The position numbers were made by a program, and so were the translations under genes. The notes beneath the pieces are model-generated. The model did not search any database. It saw nothing but the letters and a program-made list of their open reading frames with translations, and had not been told where the DNA came from. Below are positions 1 to 9,011 of a stretch of DNA of 44,343 nucleotides, one piece after another (position 1 is the first letter of the stretch; each line of letters starts with the position of its first letter). The stretch comes from JAGOUU01 sp964387745 (GTDB lineage Bacteria > Pseudomonadota > Gammaproteobacteria > JAGOUU01). Location of the stretch: the NCBI GenBank assembly GCA_964387745.1, contig CAYLXL010000015.1:1-44343 (forward strand), written 5' to 3'.

Positions 1-110
1 GGGGATCACTTAGGGTACTTCCCCAAGGGGAAGAAGTAATCCGTTCAACTTAAAGGATGTGAACAATTACAAAAAATTCAAATAGCTGAACTTTTGCGAT
101 TTAGGCGCGT
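1..110. repeat. Fragment of palindromic repeat element beside pyrB
   Basis: Non-coding stretch downstream of pyrB. It holds a perfect 7-bp inverted repeat at 18-33 (CTTCCCC-AA-GGGGAAG). At about 60-92 it has a segment (ttcaaatagctgaact and the A-run before it) that closely resembles the right end of the element splitting the pentapeptide gene (16056-16080, ttctaatagctgaaca). The copy is cut by the window edge, so its full extent and any target duplication cannot be seen. Assignment to the same family rests on roughly 28 aligned bases. Confidence 0.45.
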
Positions 111-118
111 GAACGATA

Positions 119-1048
119 CTAGGATAACAGCAGTTCATAAACAGCCATTCTTAAAGCAACGCCGTTAGTGACTTGTTGTAATATTAATGATTGCGGGCCA
201 TCGGCTACTTCTGAGCTTATTTCTACCTCGCGGTTGATAGGTCCTGGATGAATAACAACAGCATCAGGTTTGGCAAGTTTGAGTATTTCAGTAGTAATTC
301 CATAATTTCTGAAATAATCATTGTCATCCAAAATTAGAGTATGTTGCATGCGTTCTCTTTGTAGCCTGATTACAGAAACCACATCGGCGTCTTTTACTCC
401 AGTTTTGAGATCATGGTGTATTTTTACCTGAGGACCAAATAATTCATTACTATCAGGGAGCAAAATTTCTGGGCCTACTAGATGGATATCTTTGCAACCT
501 AGAATTTTTAAAGCAGCAATTTGTGACCGTGCAACACGTGAATTTAAGATATCGCCAATAATAACAAATTTGACTTTACTAAAGTCTTTTTTATGTTGTC
601 GTAAAGTAAACATATCGAGCAAGGCTTGGGTCGGGTGGGCATTAGTGCCATCACCAGCATTTATTAAGGTAAGATCATTACCACATAATTTAGCAATAGA
701 GTGTGCAATTCCACTCTGCTTATGCCGTAATACAATGCAGTCAGCTTGCATGGCTTTTATGGTCAATATAGTATCTTTGACAGTTTCGCCTTTATTAATA
801 GAAGATGTTGCTAGATTTAAGTTTACGACATCGGCAGATAAGTTTTTTGCAGCTAATTCAAAAGTTGAACGAGTGCGGGTGCTTGCTTCAAAAAATAAAT
901 TGAAAACAATCTTATTGCTTAATAAATTTGATTTTTTATAACTGACTTTATTATTAGCGTCTTTTTGTAGGTATTTTTCTGTTCTTGTAAAGATATCTGA
1001 AATGACATTGATATCTAAATCTTCAATATTTATTAAATGTTTCAACAT
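119..1048 (-). CDS. pyrB: Aspartate carbamoyltransferase, catalytic subunit
   Basis: Condenses carbamoyl phosphate with aspartate to carbamoyl-aspartate, the committed step of pyrimidine synthesis, in the cytosol. The 309-residue protein has the family length. The carbamoyl-phosphate loop FFEASTRTRSTFE lies at residues 52-64, with STRTR at 56-60, and the HPTQALLDMF motif lies mid-protein. The C-terminal aspartate-binding domain carries the HPGPINRE loop. The gene reads leftward. No regulatory subunit (pyrI) is visible between the stop and the window edge, so it may be of the pyrI-less type, but the neighbour beyond the edge is unseen. It is divergent from the membrane-protein gene at 1245, with 196 bases between them. 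Confidence 0.97.
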   Translation of the reverse strand: MLKHLINIEDLDINVISDIFTRTEKYLQKDANNKVSYKKSNLLSNKIVFNLFFEASTRTRSTFELAAKNLSADVVNLNLATSSINKGETVKDTILTIKAMQADCIVLRHKQSGIAHSIAKLCGNDLTLINAGDGTNAHPTQALLDMFTLRQHKKDFSKVKFVIIGDILNSRVARSQIAALKILGCKDIHLVGPEILLPDSNELFGPQVKIHHDLKTGVKDADVVSVIRLQRERMQHTLILDDNDYFRNYGITTEILKLAKPDAVVIHPGPINREVEISSEVADGPQSLILQQVTNGVALRMAVYELLLS

Positions 1049-1244
1049 ATTTTAACCTATTTAAACTCCTGCATAATATTTTACTGGTTTTGTAAGAAAA
1101 GCCAATACTTTAATGGTCTAGACAAAAGATATAGATAAAATCAGTTTATAATTACAGCTATATCTATTGATATTTATTAAATTATAGGAGAAATTAAAAG
1201 TATGATTTAGAAGAATTAATTTTTAATTGTGAATGGAGGCTGAC

Positions 1245-2087
1245 ATGAAAAAACCAAATGGATTCGAAAGCTTAACTCCTACAATAATCAAATTTCCATT
1301 TGAGCAAATCATGAAGTCAGTTGTTAATTTACGACTAGGACGAAAAAGAGCAAGCAGCGCAGCTAAAGTTTTAGCAGTTATTACTGGTGTTGTGCTTGCT
1401 TATAACTTTCCGCAAATAGGTGAAGCAGTAGTGTTGTTATTAGCATTGCTACCATTTCCAGTTTTAAATGTTACTGTTGTCAGTGGTTTAACATTGGCAT
1501 GTAGTATGTTACTTACATCGTCATTATTAATATATCTAGTAAAAAAAACCTTTCAGTATTATCACACTAATAAATATGGATTTTCTAATTCTGAACAAAG
1601 GTTGACTGAACGTGATCGCAAATATTTAGCAGTAAAATTTGATCATCTACCCAAAAAGGAATATGAAATGTTAATAAAAAAGCTTGAGGAACGTATCGCT
1701 TTTATGAGACAAGAGATCCACCGGTATAAATTACTTGAACAGGAAGATAAGCATACTTATGCGAAGTATATTCTAACGGGTTTAAAAAAGGGTGATATAG
1801 AGGTGTTCCAGGAATATTATAATGATCAGATGGGACGACAATATGCCAAAGCAAGCACCCGTGGCCAGCAGTTAGCCCGGTTAGCTGATGATTCGGTTGA
1901 TCAAACGGATGTTATTGATCAAGATGAAGAGCCTGCTCAATCTAAAGTCTCTCGACCGGTAACTAAGTTATACGCTTTGAAAAAACATAAAAAAGCTAAA
2001 AAAGTAACTGAAGAAGAATCCGAAGAAGCTCAATATGATATTTTTTCCGATGATTCAGCAGGTAGCTTAGGGGTTAGCTTTAAATAA
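1245..2087 (+). CDS. Unknown membrane protein with charged C-terminal tail
   Basis: Family not recognised. An ATG at 1233 is in frame, but its own bases form the GGAGG that sits 5 nt before the ATG at 1245, so 1245 is preferred (280 residues). Residues about 40-100 are strongly hydrophobic and fit two or three membrane segments. Residues about 120-180 are charged and helical, probably coiled coil. The tail is lysine-rich (LKKHKKAKK) followed by an acidic stretch (TEEESEEAQYDIFSDD). The last 21 bases overlap the end of the convergent lnt gene. A Glu-rich C-terminus recalls the E-block seen in some Dot/Icm effectors, but the hydrophobic core and lack of homologue recognition leave the function open. 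Confidence 0.75.
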   Translation: MKKPNGFESLTPTIIKFPFEQIMKSVVNLRLGRKRASSAAKVLAVITGVVLAYNFPQIGEAVVLLLALLPFPVLNVTVVSGLTLACSMLLTSSLLIYLVKKTFQYYHTNKYGFSNSEQRLTERDRKYLAVKFDHLPKKEYEMLIKKLEERIAFMRQEIHRYKLLEQEDKHTYAKYILTGLKKGDIEVFQEYYNDQMGRQYAKASTRGQQLARLADDSVDQTDVIDQDEEPAQSKVSRPVTKLYALKKHKKAKKVTEEESEEAQYDIFSDDSAGSLGVSFK

Positions 2088-3641
2088 ACAACGTCTTTTA
2101 GAGTAGCAAATAATCACAGCTAAAAAACATAATCCAATAATAAAATTAACCCCATAATACATAACTGGGGTTAATCCTGTGTATCCTGAGATTTCTGCAG
2201 TTAATACTCCAGGTGTAAATTGAGGAATTGTTTTTATGATATTACCTTTGTGATCGATAACAGCCGTAATCCCGTTATTAGTGCTACGTACGACAGGGCG
2301 ACCAGTTTCTATAGCTCGCATTTGTGCCAATTGTAAATGCTGCCATGGGCCAATCGAATTACCGAACCAAGCATCATTACTGATAGTAACTAAAGCATTG
2401 CCTAAGTGCGCGTGTGAGATGACAAAATTAGGGTAGGCTATTTCATAGCAAATAAAAGGCACCCAGTCGATAAAGGCACTAGATAAAATTTTTCCTGATT
2501 GTCCTCTAATAAAATGTGACATTGGTAAGTCAAAAAAAGCAATTAAGCCACGGAATATATTCTCTAAAGGAACATATTCCCCCCAAGGTACAAGTTTGGT
2601 TTTATAATAAACATTCTGAGTCACAGGTGGGCTATTAAGATAATTTTTATTAAGCGCAATAATAGCATTATAATATTGCGGTGTTTCGTTGGCCTGAGCA
2701 GGGATGCCAGTAATTAGGGTGCTATTAGTTTTGATGGCCTGTTGTTGTAATTCTAAAACAAGATTATCAATATATTGTAATGGTACAGGTAAAGCAGTCT
2801 CAGGCCAAATAATGGTGTTATTATTCCAGTAAGATGCAGAAAGATTTAAGTATTTATCAATAGTATTTTGCACTTCTTGTTTTTGCCACTTTTTGCCTTG
2901 TGCTATATCTCCTTGTACTAATACTACACGCTCTTGATTAGGCATTTTAGTTGTCCACTCTATGCCAGATAAGCTTGCGCTGATGATATAAAAAGAAATA
3001 AAAGTTATTAAATAGATCAAAACTTGATTAAGACTGTTTTGGTGAAAGTTATTACGTACAAAGATTAAAAGATTTTTCAAAATTAGATAAAGCAGGCCTG
3101 ATAAAAATACAACTAGCCAAGTTAAGCCAAAAATACTGACCAGAGGTGCAAAGCCAGCGAGTACAGTGTTAGTTTGACTGTAACCGGCATATAGCCAAGG
3201 GAAACCAGTAAACAGCCAGCTCTGAACCCAATCTATGGATACCCATAGTGAAGGCGCGAGTAGTAAAAAATTAATATGAGCGTTTTTGTTTTTAATATAT
3301 TGATATAGAGCTAATTTTAATGCAGGTAGAAAAGCTAGCACCGTCATGATGAGTCCCATCGTTAAAAAACCTGCAAGCAAAGGACTAGCATTACCATGTT
3401 CATGAATACTAATATAGATCCATGTTACACCAAAACTAAAACACCCTAGGCCATATAAATAACCACGAACTGCAGAAAGCTTGATGCTGGTATTAGTTTC
3501 AATACTGTAAAATAGCAGCATGATACTAGGAAAGATAATTGGGCTGTAATTAAAAGGCGATAAAGATAAGGGTAGAATACAACCAGCAAAAAAAGCTAGA
3601 AGGTTGTTAAAAGTGGCGTTATTTTTAATGACTGCTAACAT
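2067..3641 (-). CDS. lnt: Apolipoprotein N-acyltransferase
   Basis: Inner-membrane enzyme that adds the third acyl chain to the N-terminal cysteine of diacylated lipoproteins, the last step after Lgt and LspA (lspA is also in this window). It has 524 residues. The N-terminal ~220 residues are hydrophobic with several membrane segments, followed by a nitrilase-type periplasmic domain. The nitrilase triad is visible: E281 in WPETALPVP, K349 in YKTKLVPWGEY and C398 in FICYEIAYP. A last membrane helix lies near residue 495-512. The start ATG shares one base with the corC stop (TAATG), so translational coupling is likely. This is the standard corC-lnt arrangement. Confidence 0.97.
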   Translation of the reverse strand: MLAVIKNNATFNNLLAFFAGCILPLSLSPFNYSPIIFPSIMLLFYSIETNTSIKLSAVRGYLYGLGCFSFGVTWIYISIHEHGNASPLLAGFLTMGLIMTVLAFLPALKLALYQYIKNKNAHINFLLLAPSLWVSIDWVQSWLFTGFPWLYAGYSQTNTVLAGFAPLVSIFGLTWLVVFLSGLLYLILKNLLIFVRNNFHQNSLNQVLIYLITFISFYIISASLSGIEWTTKMPNQERVVLVQGDIAQGKKWQKQEVQNTIDKYLNLSASYWNNNTIIWPETALPVPLQYIDNLVLELQQQAIKTNSTLITGIPAQANETPQYYNAIIALNKNYLNSPPVTQNVYYKTKLVPWGEYVPLENIFRGLIAFFDLPMSHFIRGQSGKILSSAFIDWVPFICYEIAYPNFVISHAHLGNALVTISNDAWFGNSIGPWQHLQLAQMRAIETGRPVVRSTNNGITAVIDHKGNIIKTIPQFTPGVLTAEISGYTGLTPVMYYGVNFIIGLCFLAVIICYSKRRCLFKANP

Positions 3642-4537
3642 TAATTTGAGTTTACTTCTGGTATTTTGATAATTTTTACTAATTTTATACGTCTTTTATC
3701 AGCGTTCAATATTTTAACTTTGAAATTTTCTATAGTTGTAGTTTCATTTTTTACTGGCAGATAGCCAAAGCTATTTAAAATAACTCCACCAATAGTGTCA
3801 AACTCTTCGTCGCTAAAGTTCACATTAAAATACTCGTTAAATTCTTCAATAGGCGTCAATGCTTGAACATTGTAAACATTATTATTAACCTTACTAATAT
3901 TGGCAGAGGCTTTGATGTCATATTCATCTTCAATGTTACCCACAATTTGTTCTAAAACATCTTCAATCGTTGCTAGTCCTGAAATGCCACCATACTCATC
4001 AGCAACAATAGCCATGTGTTGACGACTCACTCTGAATTCTTTCAGAAGGGTGTTTAATCTTTTACTTTCAGGAACAATCATTACTGGCCTAATTAATTCT
4101 TTCAAATTAATTTTGGTAGTTTTATCTTTAGGTAAAATGTAAGGCAGGAGATCTTTTGCTAAAATGGTGCCCAGGACTTCATCACGGTTTTCGCCTATAA
4201 CAGGGAAGCGTGAGTGTCCAGATGAAATCATTAAGGGTAAGAATTCTTCAATTTCGCAGTCAATGTCAATTACGATCATTTGTGAGCGAGGGATCATAAT
4301 ATCTCGAACCTGCATATCAGAGACATATAAAACACCATCAATCATATTGATAGCTTCAGCAGAAAGAACGTCTTTGTCAGTAGAGTTTTTTAAGGTATCT
4401 AATAATTGTTCACGAGTTTTAATTTTCTTAGTGAAAATTTTCATCAAATTAACTTTCAGTGCACTATAGAGATTAGAGAAGATATTAGATGACTTTACAG
4501 TGTCATTTTTAGTACTACTACTGTCTGGATCGGCCAT
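3641..4537 (-). CDS. corC: CorC/HlyC-family CBS-domain protein
   Basis: Cytosolic protein of the CorC/YbeX family, implicated in magnesium/cobalt efflux and ribosome-linked physiology. Its exact role is unsettled in the family. It has 298 residues. A polar N-terminal stretch is followed by the family signature VRDIMIPRSQM near residues 77-87, a pair of CBS domains to about residue 200, and the C-terminal transporter-associated domain (near FDTIGGVI and FGYLP). It has no hydrophobic N-terminal domain, which distinguishes it from longer membrane HlyC proteins. It sits between ybeY and lnt as in E. coli. Confidence 0.93.
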   Translation of the reverse strand: MADPDSSSTKNDTVKSSNIFSNLYSALKVNLMKIFTKKIKTREQLLDTLKNSTDKDVLSAEAINMIDGVLYVSDMQVRDIMIPRSQMIVIDIDCEIEEFLPLMISSGHSRFPVIGENRDEVLGTILAKDLLPYILPKDKTTKINLKELIRPVMIVPESKRLNTLLKEFRVSRQHMAIVADEYGGISGLATIEDVLEQIVGNIEDEYDIKASANISKVNNNVYNVQALTPIEEFNEYFNVNFSDEEFDTIGGVILNSFGYLPVKNETTTIENFKVKILNADKRRIKLVKIIKIPEVNSN

Positions 4538-4588
4538 AAAAGTATTATTTCTCCTGATTTAATAATGGGTTAATAATGGTTTAATAAT

Positions 4589-5092
4589 TTAGCATGTATG
4601 TGTATTAAGATATGGTGTTGGAAAGTTGAGTTCTTTCATAATGATTATTTCATGATTTTCCATAATTTTGGCATCAGCATCATTTATATGATCAAAACCA
4701 AGTAAATGTAATGTGCCATGAACTAGCATATGTGTAAAATGACTAATAAAAGTTTTATTTTGCTGTACAGCTTCCTGTTGCACGATATCGGCTGCAATTA
4801 CTATATCACCTAATAGATCATATTCTAGATCAACTCCTGCAGGTAAATCTACTGGGAAGGATAAGACATTCGTAGGTCCGTCTTTATGACGGTAGGCTTT
4901 GTTAAGGGCAGCAATTTCTTGGTTGTCGACTATTCTAATAGACAATTCTGCATTAGAACGAAACTTAGTGAGCGTCGTTGTGATAACGGATTCTATAAAT
5001 TTATCGTCCGGAAGATCATTATTTTGATCTTCATAGATATGTTGGATATCGATAATGTAAGTCAAGTTATTGTTTATTAAGTGGTTTTTCAA
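4589..5092 (-). CDS. ybeY: Endoribonuclease YbeY (rRNA maturation factor)
   Basis: Zinc-dependent single-strand RNase acting in 16S rRNA 3'-end maturation and ribosome quality control. It has 167 residues. The family metal motif HGTLHLLGFDH, with its three histidines, is present about 35 residues from the C-terminus, and the upstream RHKDGPTNVLSFP segment is typical. The gene is in the minus-strand run between miaB and corC. The usual neighbour ybeZ (PhoH-like ATPase) is absent: only 74 bases separate it from miaB. Confidence 0.95.
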   Translation of the reverse strand: MKNHLINNNLTYIIDIQHIYEDQNNDLPDDKFIESVITTTLTKFRSNAELSIRIVDNQEIAALNKAYRHKDGPTNVLSFPVDLPAGVDLEYDLLGDIVIAADIVQQEAVQQNKTFISHFTHMLVHGTLHLLGFDHINDADAKIMENHEIIIMKELNFPTPYLNTHTC

Positions 5093-5166
5093 AAAACTGT
5101 TGCAGCTTGAATACCTCTAATTTTAGCTAGTTATAAAAAAACTGCAAGCGTTATTAATCTGCTGTA

Positions 5167-6498
5167 TTAATCTGCTAGTACTGCCCGTAAGCAGTTAGGT
5201 AGCACTTCTGTGATCTTTACTTTTACAAATTGGCCAATTAAATTGTCACTTCCAGCAAAATTGACGACTCGATTATTTTCAGTTCGACCGGTTAAGTTAT
5301 TCTGGTTTTCGCTAGCTTTTTTAGCAATATCCTCAACTAGAATAATTTGCTCAGTGCCTAACATATTATTACTAATAGCATTAGCTTGTTGTAGAATTCT
5401 AGATTGCAGTATATTCAGCCGCTGTTTTTTGACATCGATAGGTGTATCGTCTTCTAGATTAGCAGCAGGTGTACCAGGACGTTTGCTATAAATAAAACTA
5501 AAACTATGATCATAGTTTATCTCTTGGATAAGATTCATAGTATTAATAAAATCCTGTTCAGTTTCACCAGGAAAACCAACAATAAAGTCTGATGAAAGAC
5601 TAATGTTAGGCCGTAATGCACGCAATTTTCTTATTTTAGCTTTGTATTCTAAAACAGTATGACCACGCTTCATCAAACCTAGGATTCTATCTGAACCACT
5701 TTGCACAGGTAAATGCAGGTGATCAACTAATTTAGGCGTAGTTGCATAGATTTCTATTAAGCGATCAGAGAACTCCACAGGATGCGAGGTCGTGTATCTG
5801 ATTCGACCTAAGTCTTCAATTTCAGCCAGAGTTTTGATTAGCAGAGCCAAATCAGCACGTTCGCCAGAATCTCCCATGGTGCCATTGTATGCATTGACAT
5901 TCTGACCTAATAAATTAATTTCTCTCACGCCTTTTTCGACGAGGGTAACGGCTTCAAGAATGATATCTTCGAATGGTCTACTCACTTCTTTACCGCGAGT
6001 GTATGGCACTACGCAAAAACTACAGTATTTACTACAGCCTTCCATGATTGAGACAAAGGCTGTCGGTCCGTTAGTTTTTGGTTCAGGTAAATTATCAAAT
6101 TTTTCAATTTCGGGAAAGCTGATATCGACTACAGGCTTATGTTTAGCCTTAGTTTCAGAAATCATTTGAGGTAGTCTATGTATAGTCTGAGGACCGAAAA
6201 CCAGGTCGACATAGGGTGCACGTTTGATTATATCATTGCCCTCTTGGCTGGCTACGCAGCCACCCACGCCAATAATCATGCCAGGTTTTTTTTCTTTAAG
6301 TTTGCGCCAGCGACCTAATTGATGAAAAACTTTTTCTTGGGCCTTTTCTCTAATAGAACAAGTATTTAATAAAATAACGTCAGCTTCAGTCTCGTCTTCG
6401 GTTAATTCAAGCTGTTGGCTAGTGTTTAGAATGTCGGCCATTTTATCAGAATCGTAAACATTCATCTGACAGCCGTGAGTTTTAATAAATAATTTCAT
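5167..6498 (-). CDS. miaB: tRNA-2-methylthio-N6-dimethylallyladenosine synthase
   Basis: Radical-SAM methylthiotransferase that converts i6A37 to ms2i6A37 in tRNAs reading UNN codons. It has 443 residues. The N-terminal UPF0004 domain holds the auxiliary-cluster cysteines (THGCQMN, LLNTCSIRE, VGGCVAS). The radical-SAM cluster motif CSKYCSFC follows near residue 155, and a C-terminal TRAM domain covers about the last 65 residues. Length and motifs match the family. First gene of the miaB-ybeY-corC-lnt run read on the minus strand. Confidence 0.97.
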   Translation of the reverse strand: MKLFIKTHGCQMNVYDSDKMADILNTSQQLELTEDETEADVILLNTCSIREKAQEKVFHQLGRWRKLKEKKPGMIIGVGGCVASQEGNDIIKRAPYVDLVFGPQTIHRLPQMISETKAKHKPVVDISFPEIEKFDNLPEPKTNGPTAFVSIMEGCSKYCSFCVVPYTRGKEVSRPFEDIILEAVTLVEKGVREINLLGQNVNAYNGTMGDSGERADLALLIKTLAEIEDLGRIRYTTSHPVEFSDRLIEIYATTPKLVDHLHLPVQSGSDRILGLMKRGHTVLEYKAKIRKLRALRPNISLSSDFIVGFPGETEQDFINTMNLIQEINYDHSFSFIYSKRPGTPAANLEDDTPIDVKKQRLNILQSRILQQANAISNNMLGTEQIILVEDIAKKASENQNNLTGRTENNRVVNFAGSDNLIGQFVKVKITEVLPNCLRAVLAD

Positions 6499-6572
6499 GA
6501 TATAAACGATAAAGTTATTGGATTAGCTAGATTAACTGGAATTGAGCTGAAAATCAAATATTACTATATAAT

Positions 6573-7247
6573 TCAAAAATATTGTAGCAATTCTAAGAAT
6601 TCTAAGGGTGAATTTACGATGTAATCAGCTTGCCACAATAATAAATCTTCTGCTTTATCTATATAACCATAAGCCGCAGCTATCGTGGTCATATTTACTG
6701 ATTTACCGGCTTGGATATCAGTAATGGCATCGCCAATAAATAGGGCAGAGCTCGGTTCAATACTAAGATCAGCACAAGCTTTTAGCATTGGTGCAGAATG
6801 AGGTTTGCTAAACGCAGTTGTATCGGCACAAACAACGGTGCGACACTTTAATTGTTCTAACATAAGTAATTCAACAACGGGCATAGTAATTTGTGTTGTT
6901 TTATTGGTGATGATTCCCCATGGAATATTCTTATTATTTAAATGGGCTAACACTTTGTCCATATTAGGAAAAAACTGAGTATACTTATGACCATGAGTGT
7001 TATAAGCAGTAATAAAGTCTTTGCTAAATTGCTGAAGCTCATTATCTGTGAGCTCTAGGTTGAGTAAGTTTTTTATTATTTGTTTAGAGCCTTTGGAAAT
7101 TAGGGGGATCAACTGCTCCAAGGTTACAGTATGAAAGTTATTTTTTATAAAAACATGATTCAAAGCGGTGAGCAAGTCTTCGGCAGTATCTAGCAGCGTA
7201 CCATCAAGATCAAATAATACTGCAGCAGGGGATGGTCTAACATTCAT
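6573..7247 (-). CDS. gph: Phosphoglycolate phosphatase (HAD family)
   Basis: HAD-superfamily hydrolase that most likely dephosphorylates 2-phosphoglycolate. It has 224 residues. Motif I FDLDGTLLDT (nucleophile D13, acid D15) is at the N-terminus, motif II is in WGIITNK, the lysine of motif III is in FSKPHSAPM, and motif IV is in FIGDAITDIQAG. It follows ubiG closely on the same strand, a common gammaproteobacterial pair. HAD substrates are hard to assign from sequence, so gph rests on similarity plus the ubiG neighbour. Confidence 0.88.
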   Translation of the reverse strand: MNVRPSPAAVLFDLDGTLLDTAEDLLTALNHVFIKNNFHTVTLEQLIPLISKGSKQIIKNLLNLELTDNELQQFSKDFITAYNTHGHKYTQFFPNMDKVLAHLNNKNIPWGIITNKTTQITMPVVELLMLEQLKCRTVVCADTTAFSKPHSAPMLKACADLSIEPSSALFIGDAITDIQAGKSVNMTTIAAAYGYIDKAEDLLLWQADYIVNSPLEFLELLQYF

Positions 7248-7276
7248 AATAAATTTTAAATTTTAAATTTTAATTT

Positions 7277-7984
7277 TTAAGATGCACATGCCATGTAGTT
7301 TACATCAGTATTTTTTGTGGCCACAAATTTATTGTTGAATATAGAATAAGTGATGCCTAACAGATTAGTAATATTTAAATCATTGTCTCTCAACATTTGT
7401 GCCATATATGATGGCTTGATAAATTTATTGTATTCATGAGTACCTCTTGGGATCCAATTTAAAATATACTCAGCGAAAACTATAGATAAAACATAAGATT
7501 TTAAATTTTTATTTAAAGTCGATAAAAATACTGTACCACCTGGTTTTAACAGTTTCTTGATATTATAAATAATCGCACTAGGATCAGGGACATGTTCTAG
7601 TAATTCCATGCAGGTGATGACATCAAATTTTTGGCAATTTTGTGGATTGCCAGCAAAGTCTTCGATCGAAATTACATTGTAGTCTAGAGGATGAGTAAAA
7701 TTACTTTTACTCGCATGAACTTTCGCAGCAGCTATAGCTTGTGAAGATAAATCAATTCCGGATACTTTTGCATTCAAATGCGCTAGAGCTTCTGATAATA
7801 TTCCACCGCCACAACCAACGTCGAGGACATTAAGATTATTTAAATTGGTTGATTTAAGATTATCTAAAATAAATTTTATTCTAATCGGGTTCACTTGATG
7901 CAATGTCTGCAAAGGACCTTTTTCATCCCACCATTCTTGAGCAAAGCTGTCAAATTTTTCAATTTCTTCAGGTTGATAATTCAT
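7277..7984 (-). CDS. ubiG: Ubiquinone biosynthesis O-methyltransferase
   Basis: SAM-dependent enzyme that carries out both O-methylations of ubiquinone synthesis. It has 235 residues. The SAM motif LDVGCGGGILSEALA lies at about 54-68, the acidic loop end GIDLS follows, and MELLEHVPDP is the conserved post-motif. The N-terminal FDSFAQEWWDEKGPLQTLHQ region is diagnostic of UbiG. The gene starts the ubiG-gph pair. The 29 bases before gph are almost pure A/T with repeated AAATTTT units. Confidence 0.95.
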   Translation of the reverse strand: MNYQPEEIEKFDSFAQEWWDEKGPLQTLHQVNPIRIKFILDNLKSTNLNNLNVLDVGCGGGILSEALAHLNAKVSGIDLSSQAIAAAKVHASKSNFTHPLDYNVISIEDFAGNPQNCQKFDVITCMELLEHVPDPSAIIYNIKKLLKPGGTVFLSTLNKNLKSYVLSIVFAEYILNWIPRGTHEYNKFIKPSYMAQMLRDNDLNITNLLGITYSIFNNKFVATKNTDVNYMACAS

Positions 7985-8090
7985 GTTTTTTTCAGTTCAA
8001 GGCAAAAATTAAGGTAAGGTAAGTTGATATAATAATATCGACTTATTGAATGCCCGTCAAACTTGTATCATCTTGAGCTCGCTGAATTTC

Positions 8091-8118
8091 TTGACATAAA
8101 AAATCATATTTATAGAAT
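8091..8118 (+). promoter_or_regulatory. Sigma-70-type promoter of the orphan gene at 8150
   Basis: A consensus -35 TTGACA (8091-8096) and -10 TAGAAT (8113-8118) are separated by 16 bases. A good Shine-Dalgarno AAGGAG (8139-8144) follows before the ATG at 8150. It is one of the clearest promoter matches in the window. Confidence 0.7.
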
Positions 8119-8149
8119 CTATAAGTTATTAAAATTTTAAGGAGTTAGT

Positions 8150-8869
8150 ATGCCAGGAACGGTGGGAATGCTTGAAGCTTGCGTATCAGAAGATACATTG
8201 CTGCCAACAACTATGACATCAAGTACAGCGACGTCATTATCTCGAGCTAGAGGTGTGATGGAATCATTTGCAAATTCAGGCAATACATTTTTAGTTGATG
8301 AAAGCTCATCTAATCCAGGGTCAAAGTCAGGAAGTTTGACAAAAAAAGGTACGTTGTTTCCAATAATTAGATCTGATGTAAGATCAAGTCATATTCCACC
8401 ACCCCTAAGCTCATCAATTAGTGCTGAGCTGCCTGTGACCCCATTTGGATGGACGTCCCCTCGTCTTTTAAGGCTTTCCCCAGCTGCACCAAGTTTGTCA
8501 CCACTTAGCTTGCTGTTGATGGTACGAGGTGCTGGAGCGCCGCAGGTTGCAAGAGCCGAATCTCTAGAGGTAACAGGTTCTATGCATCCAAGTCTACCAA
8601 GTATGCCAAGTATGCCGAGTATGCCAAATCTATTAGGCCTACCTATGACTGAGCAGTTAGATGATAATGACAGTCCTACTGTTGTATACTCACAAGCATC
8701 ATCAAGGAGTGTCACCTGCTGCCAAGAGCTGGAATCAGCATGTGGGTCAAAAACACTTACGGATGAAGATAACGCTATATTTTCAGGAGGAATTATTGAG
8801 GGTCCGGCTTTACTTATTCCTGTGCGATTCTTGCCCCCTATAAGACAACGAAGGATGGGCTATCGCTAG
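8150..8869 (+). CDS. Orphan low-complexity Ser/Pro/Leu-rich protein
   Basis: 239 residues, family not recognised. The strong -35/-10 and an AAGGAG 5 nt before the ATG argue for a real gene. The product is rich in Ser, Pro, Leu and Thr, has no membrane segment or evident signal peptide, and carries a tandem PSM tripeptide run (PSLPSMPSMPSMPN) near residues 149-162. After it come a short acidic patch (EQLDDNDS) and a CC pair. Flanked by ubiG (divergent) and nadE. It could be a lineage-specific, perhaps secreted, protein. No function can be assigned. Confidence 0.6.
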   Translation: MPGTVGMLEACVSEDTLLPTTMTSSTATSLSRARGVMESFANSGNTFLVDESSSNPGSKSGSLTKKGTLFPIIRSDVRSSHIPPPLSSSISAELPVTPFGWTSPRLLRLSPAAPSLSPLSLLLMVRGAGAPQVARAESLEVTGSMHPSLPSMPSMPSMPNLLGLPMTEQLDDNDSPTVVYSQASSRSVTCCQELESACGSKTLTDEDNAIFSGGIIEGPALLIPVRFLPPIRQRRMGYR

Positions 8870-9011
8870 TTTGAATAACTCCAATACATTTAGCTATAGA
8901 TTTACATGATGATCGGTATGAAATAAGGGCGGAATGTTGTATTATAGCCATAGTATTTCTCATAGTTTAGCTAACTAGTAATCTAATTATTTGTTTTTCA
9001 AATGTATAAAT

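Noticed and set aside
492..941. Open frame of 149 codons on the plus strand
   Set aside because: Lies wholly within pyrB on the opposite strand and has no recognisable product.
8389..8715. Minus-strand frame with an ILGILGILG repeat
   Set aside because: Mirror of the PSM-coding tandem repeat of the plus-strand gene, which has the promoter and Shine-Dalgarno.
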